Notes under the pieces: generated by a model | The model's input: only the letters and a program-made list of their open reading frames with translations | The model's database searches: none | Told to the model about the DNA's origin: nothing | Source: Polychytrium aggregatum | Taxonomy: Eukaryota > Chytridiomycota > Chytridiomycetes > Polychytriales | Assembly (NCBI RefSeq): GCF_025602895.1 | Contig: NW_026516251.1 | Location: 275,021 to 339,020 of the forward strand | Direction: 5' to 3' | Length of the DNA: 64,000 nucleotides | In this document: one piece after another, positions 53,124 through 64,000 of the stretch | Position numbering within the stretch: the first letter of the stretch is position 1 | How the letters are laid out: every line of letters starts with the position of its first letter | Made by a program: the position numbers and the translations under genes

Positions 53124-53606
53124 CAATACCGATGGCTGTCGGAGGGAGGGAGAATCCGGCGCCAGATGCGGGACGACGATCAAAGGCACCGCCGCGATCA
53201 AGCTTCGAGTTGGCGGAATGGCTTTGTGCTGCGCGTGTTGCGACCCAGGCACGAAATCAACCCAGACCATGGACAGCAACGATGAGGTCTTGATATTGCC
53301 GACGTATGCCAGTAATCAAGCCTCTCGGAGAGCCACTTTCGGCGTCCGACAAACGCATTCATCCACTGGCCGCAGCCTTTATTTTCTGATCTTCGACACA
53401 GTCCCGTATCTCTTGGACATATGCTGGACAGGGATTGGCTTGTGCGTCAGAGGCTGTGACTATGCGCCAACTTGCGGTCAGCCCACGACTCTTGGCCACC
53501 CATGTCATATATCATAGTTGCTTTATAATATTGCTGCACCATAGCCACTGTTTCGTTTGGCGATGCATGCGCCCACTTTCAGCAAGCTGCTATGCGGCCC
53601 AAGAGC
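53124..53606. other. Spacer between FMT1 and phospholipase gene
   Basis: Both neighbours are on the minus strand, so it should carry the FMT1 promoter and the 3' end of the phospholipase. I see no further gene. Confidence 0.35.
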
Positions 53607-56422
53607 TTAGCCGCCAACCCGAGCCAGACGAGCCTGCTTCTTTCGTTCGTAGCACTCGCGGATGCTTTGCTTGATTGCCGAAGCGTTGGAGCTGAGCCGT
53701 CGCGAGACGTTCTGGGCGAGCGCATCGTACTAATCCAAGGCAAACGTGTGAGCTCATCGCGGCACAATCAGTCTCCACAGCGGTCAAGTGGTCGCACAGC
53801 CTCGATGTCCTTACCTTTTGCTTGGACATGGAGTACTCGCCATCGCCGACGGTCATCGGGTCGAACGGGTTATCATCAAACTTGGCGACTGGAATGTAGA
53901 CAATACTGACTGGCGATTGTGCTGCAGCTGTATCAGCCGAGGCAGGCACGAGCTGAGTGATTTCAAAATCGGGGCGACCCTGCCTCTGCTTGGTGGGTGG
54001 GGGAAGATATCCGTGCTGCTGTGCAAAGCTATGGAGGGAGCCAGGGAAGCTGGGAGGCGAAAACAAATGCCCAAAGGGACAAGGGCGATCAATAGTCAGA
54101 ATACAGCGCATTAAGGAGGCAACCAGGCAACGGCAGTGATGCTGGCGGTAATGAATGTACCAGCAATAAACGTAAGCGCTCACCCGTTGCTGATGACGTA
54201 GGAGCTTGTGTCGAGCGCCAGGAATATGTCGACATTACGACCGGCCCGAGTCAGGACATCCAAGGGGAGGTTTCGGTCGGTGCCTGTGCTCGAATCGGAG
54301 CAAGTCAATCAAGCTGACAGGAACGGCTCCGCAGACGATACGATTTGGACGCTCGGCACGACAGCAACAGCGCATGGATGTCGTGAAGTACTTGCCTGCA
54401 TCGAGTAGCTCAATCGTGGCATCAAATTGCACTCCTGGCTGCGGCTTGGGAGTGTTTGCCTGCGACTGGTATGCCATATTCCCTGGAGCAGCCCGTATCG
54501 ACGGTCGTGTAAGCTCGACTGAGCGCTGGAAAATATGGCCATCCCTGGCGGCAACGACGATACCTACATATTTTCCCCGGAGGCAGCGTCGCATCATAGA
54601 GCACCTCTCCGGCCTTGGTGCTCTCGGCACGCTCGATGGACTGAGCTCGCAATCATATGGCGTCAGGGCTCCAAAACAAAGCAAGGCACATATCGTGAGA
54701 GTCAACCATGCACCCGGCGATGGTAAATACACACCGCACGGAGTTCGCTTCGATAGCTTTCTGGCAGAAAGCTTAGCTTTCCGAGAAGCTGCTTCAGAGT
54801 TTTGCCCCAGGTAGTGCTCAAGGCGCTCCCAACGATGCTGGAAGAAGGGATAACACATCAGTGCCCGAAGTATGTTCCAAAGGTGCTGCGAGATGCGTGG
54901 GGCTGAACCGGTACGCACCCAAGAATCAACGACAGATTCTGCTCCATGACGTTAGCAGATCCCAGGGCCGGAACAGAGCGTCCATCAATGAATCGGCGCC
55001 CAAAGGACCAAGTTGGGATCCAGGCTGGAACGTCCATAGCAATACATCGGGTTTGGCGAAAGAAAGACGTCGTGAGCATGGTGGACTGACCCAGCACTCT
55101 GCTTTCTACCAATGCACCCAAGGGAATCATCGGATATACTCTCATTCAGATCCTCTCGGACGCAACGCACAAAAGCGCCTCGGACGAGCGAAGCCCCGTG
55201 TACCTGAGAAATCCACAGCCCCGATCTCAAAAGGCGAGAACTCCATCCAGTTGTATCGCGCGGCTTGGCCGCTCTCTTCGACGATGGTAATGTAGGCCGC
55301 GCGGTCGGCTTTGGTCCAGTCGTCGGAGAACCCGGGCTCCCAAGGCCGATCGATGTGGATGGCATAGAACAACGGAAGCGGCATCTGTCCGCTCCGACAG
55401 AGCTCGGCATAGTAGCTGAACTTGAGCCGCCGACGGTCCCATTCCGGGGTCTTGACGGTGCCAAACAGGATGCAGTCCAGCAGGACCGAGTAAAAGTCGA
55501 CGGCGTCCAGCTTCTGTCCCGAGAGCCTCTTGATCTCGAGCGCACCGTAGAAATCATAGACAAACGGCGGTATGGCTTCGCCGGACGCCCCAAAGCAGAC
55601 CAGCGGTGTAAGCCAGCGCGTCAGCACCTTTTGGACTGCTTCGTTGATATTGCTCGGCGAACAGTCGGCCACGTAGAGGAAGCTGAGACCCCAGCATCCG
55701 CCGCTGACTCCTGCACGGATACAGAGCCACAGAGTGTAAGCGAGGCTCGGCCATAGCAGGGCACCAGAGGGTGGGCAGTTCAGGTCTTGCCTGCCAGATA
55801 CATCAAGGAGTCGTACAGTCCCTCTGCATTGAGGGTTTCGATGAAGGCTGGATGGCACAGGGTGAGAAGTCAAACGCGGAAGTCATCAGTACAGCCGGCA
55901 AACCGAGCGATGGACGGAAATATGCGCATGCCTGGTCGTATCCCCTGTTCCGTTCGAAGCACCAGGACAATGCATCGCACCTGCTGTGGCCACGACAGAC
56001 CGGAATCCTCCACCGCTGACCGAGGCGGCAATGACCGGTATGTCTTCGAGCTCCACCTCGCTCACAGGAATATCCAGATAGCGGCAGAAGCTGTCCTTGA
56101 TGGCCCTGAGTCGGCTCTGCTGAAAGACAAGCTCGTCCTCCCCGATGGCGTTGTCGGTCCTGTTATGATGGACAAGGGGGTCAAAGCTTCTTGAGTGCGG
56201 GCCCATTGGCATCGAAATGCAGCTGCAGGGAAGTCGACCCGTTGAGACCAACCTGACGACAGCTTCGGTCGTGGTGTGCGGGCTCTGGCTGGCGTCCTGG
56301 GACTCGCTTGCAATGGTTTCGTGCAGATCTGAGATGCTCGCTCGCCAGCGCTTCAAGTCCAGCGGGGTGCTCTTGGCCCACAGCGGTACCTTGGCGCCAA
56401 TCGTCTTGAAGAGAGATATCAT
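53607..56422 (-). CDS. Cytosolic phospholipase A2-type (patatin/PLB-like) lipase
   Basis: Group IV cPLA2-type catalytic fold, expected to release fatty acids from glycerophospholipids. The minus-strand exons give DIPVIAASVSGGGFRSVVAT (oxyanion-hole SGGGxR), GVSGGCWGLSFLYVADC (GxSGG nucleophile Ser), YNWMEFSPFEIGAVDF, AWIPTWSFGRRFIDGRSVP and NLPLDVLTRAGRNVDIFLAL with DTSS following. This is the motif order of cPLA2 enzymes. The tail reads PTKQRQGRPDFEITQLVP, FDDNPFDPMTVGDGEYSMSK and a basic Lys/Arg-rich end, with TAA at 53607-53609. The catalytic Asp normally in DGG/DGx before NLPL is less clear (DSSTGTDRNLPL). The start at 56422 (MISLFKTIGAKVPLWAKST) is tentative and no C2 domain was found. 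Some exon borders are approximate. Confidence 0.8.
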
Positions 56423-56437
56423 TCTCTAGCAGCAATC

Positions 56438-56512
56438 GGGCGATGGGCGATGGGCGATGGGCGATGGGCGATGGGCGATGGGCGATGGGCGATGGGCGAT
56501 GGGCGACGAGGC
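56438..56512. repeat. 7-bp minisatellite (GGGCGAT)n
   Basis: About ten direct copies between the phospholipase start and the divergent ZZ/RING gene. It keeps several frames open, which explains apparent HRPSPIA repeat proteins here. Confidence 0.9.
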
Positions 56513-56931
56513 TGTGGTCCAAAAGACCAGACAGGGGCTGGTCGAGGGAGCTGCCGGATGGCCCTGGCGACGACGCCCTGGCCCAAGCCGGCGTTGTGCG
56601 AGGCTGGAGGTGGGTGAATTCGGGCTCCACCTGGTCCCGACCACGCCGTCTCTCCCGATCCGGCTCTGCAACAGCGCCGGTTGTCCGACTCGCAACCGGC
56701 CTGCCTTCCATCGGGGCTGCGGCCATGGCAAAGCCTGGCATAGCCAGGCCTGGCTCTGGCCGATTCATCAATCGATCGATCGACTGGCTGGCTGCCGGCA
56801 AAACACCACCGCGCCACGAAATCTCGATGACACAGCCACCCGGCTCGAACCGTGTGGTACAACCCGGGCCAATGAAACCCGGGCTGATACCCGAATCTGC
56901 CTCTCGATCGGCTTCGCTGCAAACAAAAAAT

Positions 56932-58675
<1,744 letters not shown>

Positions 58676-59534
58676 ACGGGGAGGCAGCCGCGATCTCATC
58701 AGATTTGTGTATGGAGCAGAGAAAGACAACCCAGAGAGCCGTCGTTACCGCATGGTTTCTACCAAATGATTCCCTGTTGGTTCATCGCCACCACCCGACC
58801 ACCTTCACCACCACCACTACCACTACCACGATCACTACCACCGTCACCACCGTCACCACCGTCACCACCGTCACTACCGTATTCATCGCTCGTGAATATA
58901 TGAGACCGATCTCCACGGGCGATAAACACCTTGCACCAATGTGCGCCACCGTTTGGCGTGCTGGATGAGGGCACATGCATCCGGCTGCAACACACAGCGA
59001 CTGGAGGCTCCATCAGGACGGCACATTTTGTTTTGCCCCTGGTGTGGAGGGCCCTAGGTCGCATCCTGCGCGCCCGCGGTCTCTCGTAACGCAGTCGTCC
59101 GGGCGGACATTGACACCTCCCCTCAAATTTGGGCCGCTTCGTGGTCTTGGTTCCATGCAGATCACTGATATTTGAATCAACTCTGCCATCGAACGAACCA
59201 ACCACAGGCCGCGACTCTCGGTGGTCACCTGGAAAACGGGCGCTTGCGCAAAAGATGCCGCAGCAAAGGGCGGCAAGCTCACAGATATCGGTTTTTGATG
59301 GTGCGAAGCGGATCAGCAATGCCGTGGTCAAGCCACGGCCTACCGAGCGACATGTCACGCGATATGACAGGGGTGACTCAGTGCTGCTTGATGAGCGACT
59401 GATGATGGTGGTGGATAGGCTCAAAGGGCACAGCGGTGGTGGCCATGTTGGTGCGGTTGAAGGGAGGGAGTACCATGCTGCAGAAATGCGCATTTGTTAC
59501 ATTCAAGGTTCGGTGGTGTCTGACCCAAAGCTAT
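58676..59534. other. Spacer between convergent genes, with ACC/GTC repeat
   Basis: Holds a CAC/ACC/GTC triplet tract at 58799-58880. No supported gene. It contains the 3' ends of the ZZ/RING and PHO8-like transcripts. Confidence 0.35.
58799..58880. repeat. Imperfect ACC/ACT/GTC triplet repeat
   Basis: ACCACCACTACC then CACCGTCACCGTC units; no coding role is evident. Confidence 0.8.
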
Positions 59535-62500
59535 TTAGCACGATCGTAGCCAAGCAACCACCAACCTCGAAAGGGTCTTGGTCACACTCGCCAGATCCAG
59601 TGAAAGGAAGTTGGTGATAAAGTGGCCGATTTCAATATTCTCGTGGTTGCCGCGGAGGGCATCCGAGTTGGCACCGTGGGCGTACTAGTGGCAGAGGAGA
59701 AGCATCGTGGTTAGTCCTCATCACCGAGCAGCGACCCGGAAGCACCTTGACGTGCTTGCGACAGTATGTCGGCGCGCGACGCTGCATATCTGCTGAGCAC
59801 GGGCTTGAAGCTCACCAAGTTGACATCAACGGCCGAGTGCTGCGATGCGGCAGTGATCAAAGACCAGGCACACACCGCGCGAAACAGCGAATACAAGAAA
59901 GGCAGTCAGTCCGATGCATCACGGCGATATCAATGGCGCAATCATGTCGTGCCCTCTGGGATTCCAGCCTGGCAGAAGAGCTCGCCGCACATGGCAAGGC
60001 AAGCTCTGCTATATGTCAGCACGGCGCCATATCGGGAGATCTGCTCGGGATCTGCTGCACGGAACTGATGTGTGTCGTCGCAGTTCAACGTACGCCGTGA
60101 GTGGCCCAGCCCAACTGAGCGCGGTCGCTGATGATGGGGCTGAGGATGTTTTCGATTTGCGAGGGCAGGAGCCCGGGCTGGGCGAGCTTCTGGACCTCCT
60201 GCTCCGTGTAATCATGGACACCCAGCCATTGCTCAAGCACGACCGTCTTGACAAACTCGGTGCGGTTTTGGCCGTTGTAGGCAGCCAGGTCGGCGCTGAT
60301 CTTCTCGCTGGAGCGGGTGACGTTGACAAGAGCCTCGGGCTTCCACAGATACTCGGGGTAGCTGGCACTGTCGACCTGCTTCGCGACGGAGAAGCCACCG
60401 GTCTCGTGGTCCGAAACCTGACGGGGCACAGTGTTGGCCAGAAAAACAAGGGCTCAGAGTCAGCAAGCAAGATCCCGGCAGTCCTTCATCCACCATGGTT
60501 ATTGCTCCGGTATCTGGTGCGCGACGCAGTGTCGAGCAAGAGTCAGCAAGAGCGCCCCCAGAGGCCAAGCAACGGAGCCAGCGGCAGCATACCGATATCA
60601 TCACGGTGCCGGGGTGAGCGTTGACGTAGCCAATGACCTCCTGGACCATTTCGTTGTAAGCCAAAATTTCGTGGACATGGGTGGCAGCGTCGTTGCTGTG
60701 TAGAACACAGGGTATGTTAGCTCCTCATACAGTCGACAGAACCGGCCGCTTCTCGCCGTCGGTGTGCTCCCGTCAAATACCCTGCAGCCTAGTTGCCGAG
60801 TGGCCAGTTTGCTCACCTGTGAGCAGCCATGTCGATCCTGCTTCCCTCGATCAACAGGAAGAATCCCTTGTCCGAGTTCTCAGTGGATGAGGTCAGGATG
60901 CTGAGGGCTTTGAGAACGGACTCTTTGATCGAGGGTTCCTTGGCGGGATCGCGATCAATTTCGTAGGACATGTGGTCGCGGGTGAACAGCAGCATCAGGG
61001 GCAACCTGGGCACGGCCAGGACCCGCAGCGGGGGGGGGCGAGAAAGAGCCGCATTCGATATGCGAGGGGTCGTACACTGATCAGCACTGCATCCGCAGAG
61101 CGCGAATGCAACTCGGTTGAGGAGTGACTTACTTGGCATTTGAGGCGTTGAGGTTGTCAAAGTCCTGGCGGGTCGTTCCAACGTGCCAGCCAAAGTCCTT
61201 TGCTCGTTCAAAAACGTCGATGCTGTCCTGGCGGCAGCTGTTGGCGTCGGTGTTGGGCAAGAAATGGCACTGCCCTCCGCCAAACATCAGGTCGGTCATG
61301 CGACCGAGGGTGTAGTTGCCAATCTCCTGCAGGGCGATTTCGTTCTGTAGAGAGCGGGGGGGGTGAGCCGAAATTATCGCCAAGTCGGAGAGTGTTCATT
61401 GATGGCTCTGGAGAATGATGCATTCAGTTCAAGCTTCCGGAATCGGAAAGAACAATTACCTCCTGATCGCGGTGGATGGCGTGAGAGGCAAACGAGGCCG
61501 GGGTGGCTGAGCAGTGGATGAGAGGGAGAAACAGGGAGGCCGCCAGTCAGTCGAGCGAATGCGGGGCGGCACATCCCCAAGATATTCAGACCAGGCCGTT
61601 TCGTACCGTGGGTGATGCGGGAGGTCACGACCAAGCCGGTGGTGTATCCGGCGAGCTTTGCAGCCTCGAGAACAGTTCCGCAGGGCTTTCCGGAAGGATC
61701 CTGTGGATGTTGCCAGGGGCCCGCCGAGTTAGCAGGCGTCCGCTCGGCGCGCACATAGCTGGCGATGGGGGGTTTGCTCAGGAACGTCTGGTTCTTCATG
61801 GGCCACGGACGACACATACCACACCGATGGCTCCGTTGTAGCTCTTCAGGCCGCAAGAAAAGGCCGTGGCACCGGCGGCCGAGTCGGTCACCAAGCTGCT
61901 GGAGCTGCGGGTGCGCGAGCTGCCGACTGAACGAAGCATTGGACAACAGGCTGGGTCAGCGGCGTGCAATTGAGATTGCGGACGAGGCCGTCGAGCTCCG
62001 ATCCCATAGAACAGGCGAGGGCGGAGCCGAGGCGCTGGGCTGCTAGTCATTTCGGGCTTGCTTACCGAGAATGGTATCGAGGGGAAGCTGGGAGTCGTAT
62101 GGCAGGTCGTTGATGTAGGTGTGGTAGTTGCGGGCAAAGGTTTCGGAAGCTGGTCCGAAGCCTGGGGCAGTAACGCAGATCTTGGTTGGTGAATGCCTGC
62201 CGAACAGCCCGGGAGCACTGCAGCACCGAGCCGTATGCATGGTACCAAGGTGGACCAAGGTCTGTAGTGGGCCGATATCGGCTGCCAGAAAGGACAATAC
62301 CCACCATCGGACACCATCATGATGACATTGCGCCGGAGAGGCTTCTCTGCAGAAGTGGGAGAAATGGAATCGGCTTAGCCATGGACAAGATATTGGCCTG
62401 AGCGGGTCCGGAGCAGCGGAGGAGTAAGAATGGCAAAGAGCCGCAGGCGATGCCCAGCGATGCCCAGCGATGCCCAGCGATGCCCAGCGATGCCCAGCGA

Positions 62501-62985
62501 TGCCCAGCGATGCCCAGCGATGCCCAGCGATGCCCAGCAAGCCAACCCGGGCCTCGCGAGCACGGAGGAAGAAGCCACAGCCGATTGTCGGACAGCTGCA
62601 GCAGAGAGCAGGCTTCGACGGGCAGCGCACCTGTCATGGGATAGAGCACACGAGCAATCGAGAAAGCAAAGATGATGAGCACCAGGACGCCCGCAAAGTA
62701 GGCACACAGCGTGCGCTGGTCCCGCTTTCGGTAGGTCAGGACGCTGGAGCAGCAGACGACCGATTCTTCGTCTTCGAGGTCATCGGCCGACTCGGTGGAG
62801 GTTCTGGCCGGGTTGAACAGCCGCTGGCTCTCGGGGTCGGGCATGCTTGGAGAGGACGCTTGCGGGCTCGGGCAGCGGGGGACTTGGACGGACTGTGGGG
62901 CGGGTTGTTGGGCAGATGGCTGCTGAAGACCGAGCCAGCTGAGCTTGCGGCTGAGGCTGGATTTTGGGCGCCTCGTCAAAGGCAT
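59535..62985 (-). CDS. PHO8: Alkaline phosphatase, vacuolar Pho8 type
   Basis: Type II membrane metallo-phosphatase. The start at 62985 (MPLTRRPKSSLSRKLSW) gives a basic cytosolic tail, then the anchor AYFAGVLVLIIFAFSIARVL. Luminal motifs in order: RRNVIMMVSDG (metal Asp), TDSAAGATAFSCGLKSYNG (DSA nucleophile Ser), KPCGTVLEAAKLAGYTTGLV, MTDLMFGGGQCHFLP, FFLLIEGSRIDMAAH, SDHETGGFSVAKQ, then YAHGANSDALRGNHENIEIG with FITNFLSLDLASV at the end. All metal-binding motifs are intact. The gene has many short introns; the first (about 62330-62634) holds a 10-bp minisatellite. The stop at 59535 assumes read-through from the last exon; a further splice is possible. Expected role: vacuolar phosphate release, usually induced by phosphate starvation in yeast. 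Confidence 0.9.
62447..62538. repeat. 10-bp minisatellite (CGATGCCCAG)n in PHO8 intron 1
   Basis: About nine perfect direct copies inside the first intron. It keeps frames open on both strands (for example repeats of GHRWASLGIA), which are not genes. Confidence 0.92.
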
Positions 62986-63681
62986 TTGCGGAACGGGCAC
63001 GAGAGGGGACGGCGCGGGGGGGGGCTTGGGAAAGCAGGACGGGCCTGGGCCCGATGTGATCGGCTGGGCGACCGAGACAGGGTTCCTTGGGAAGAACGAC
63101 AGAGCGCCGCTCGGGAAAGCCCTCGGTGCCGATGGATCAAAGGGCAGTGCTTCTGATCGGGATGTACCCTGGGTAGAACCGAGGGATGGCCATCGACGGG
63201 GGAGGTTGCCCCATCCGAATGAGACAATCGCACGGCCAAGAGATACACCAAGAGATAGCCAAGAGATGCTGTGGATCGACGAAGCAGTCCGCGACGATAT
63301 CCGACATGGCAGTATTGGGCATGGATTTCGTATTCATAGAAATTTCATGTGGCTCGCCCACATTCATCGGCCATCATTCCAAGGCGGCACTAGAGCTCTA
63401 CCCGCCATGGACGGTGGCAGCGACAGTGGCGAGCGAGATCTGTATGTGCGCTGCTTCATGACCAACATACACCAAGCCAGCGTGCAGTGCAGATCTGCAT
63501 CTGGCGATATTAGAGCCCCAGACCGATGAATGGTGTGCTCGCCGCAGAACTAACCCCGAGGCGGCGATCAGCGAGTGTGCCCCGGCCCCTCAGCTAGTCC
63601 CAATTCCTCTATTTCGCTTCGAATCTCGTGTCTACAACTCTTTCTTGCTGGCGACGATCGACAGTATCCAGAAGACTGCAT
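62986..63681. other. Spacer, presumed PHO8 promoter
   Basis: No supported gene. It lies between two minus-strand genes and should hold the PHO8 promoter. I see no clear TATA box or tandem repeat. Confidence 0.35.
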
Positions 63682-64000
63682 CTAGAGGCCCGAGACGCTC
63701 CTGGCGGAGTCTTCCCCCTTGGACACCGGGGAGGCCTCCTCTCCGGAGCGGTGAATGTACTTTAGTCGAGTGCCGGTGATTTTCTGCTGCAGCTTGTAAT
63801 AGGGCTGGATGCCGAGCTCCTGGAGGATGTCGTACATGATGAAGAGAACATCTGCCGAGCGGGTCTCGGGCAGCTCCGTGGCAATCTTGCACATCTTGGC
63901 CTTGACAAGGGCGTACTGGGCGTCGTCCAGGATCGGAGGCTGGCCACCGAGATAGTACACGGCTTCGAACCAGTCGGGCCCGTAGTTGGAGGCAAAGAGC
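63682..64000 (-). CDS. Unidentified gene, C-terminal fragment
   Basis: Frame open from the window edge to TAG at 63682-63684, about 105 residues. It reads LFASNYGPDWFEAVYYLGGQ, LVKAKMCKIATELPETRSAD, VLFIMYDILQELGIQPYYKL and QQKITGTRLKYIHRSGEEAS. The composition is that of a real globular, helical protein rather than a shadow frame. I do not recognise the family. The N-terminal part lies beyond the window. Confidence 0.55.
   Translation of the reverse strand, partial: LFASNYGPDWFEAVYYLGGQPPILDDAQYALVKAKMCKIATELPETRSADVLFIMYDILQELGIQPYYKLQQKITGTRLKYIHRSGEEASPVSKGEDSARSVSGL

Overview
The window reads as nuclear DNA of an early-diverging fungus, most likely a chytrid. Host genes are dense and rich in short GT-AG introns. 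Recognisable proteins include mitochondrial ATP synthase OSCP, Snx3/Grd19, auxilin/Swa2, a DUF726 (TMCO4/Mil1-type) hydrolase, mitochondrial Met-tRNA formyltransferase and vacuolar-type alkaline phosphatase. There are also lineage-typical families: Sel1-repeat kinases, class C-like GPCRs, a secreted RlpA-like protein and a Cys-rich secreted repeat protein. The assignment to chytrids is inference from gene content; no marker gene was compared.

Layout. 1-6.1 kb: end of an unidentified gene, OSCP (+), Snx3-like (-). 6.6-10.3 kb: a divergent pair of Sel1-repeat genes (a kinase-Sel1 on -, a Sel1 protein on +) sharing an exactly identical 124-bp tract. 11.3-18.5 kb: a divergent adenylate-forming-like protein and a multi-pass membrane protein with PPxY motifs (both +). 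18.73-22.46 kb: an intronless two-gene mobile element. It has matching 13-bp inverted ends, an intact DD34E mariner/IS630-type transposase and an intact 798-residue Fanzor, the eukaryotic relative of TnpB and an RNA-guided nuclease. 23.4-27.4 kb: auxilin/Swa2. 28.2 kb: small secreted Cys-rich protein. 30.0-34.9 kb: DUF726 hydrolase. 35.9-37.2 kb: RlpA-like secreted protein. 37.4-50.4 kb: two head-to-head class C-like receptor genes whose seven-helix regions are mirror-identical inverted repeats of 2,622 bp (38070-40691 and 47214-49835), while their ectodomains and tails differ. 51.2-63.0 kb: FMT1 (-), a cPLA2-type phospholipase (-), a triple ZZ/RING ubiquitin-ligase-like gene (+) and PHO8-like alkaline phosphatase (-). 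63.7-64.0 kb: C-terminus of an unidentified gene (-).

The two most notable systems are the mariner-Fanzor element and the receptor inverted repeat. The element has all catalytic residues, a rearranged RuvC-II glutamate, its own TATA box for Fanzor, and a hairpin-bearing 3' end next to the right terminus. The receptor repeat looks like a very recent gene-conversion tract, or an invertible cassette in which flipping the 6.5-kb spacer would exchange C-terminal tails between two ligand-binding ectodomains. The rest of the window is ordinary housekeeping content, with many minisatellites, several of them inside introns.
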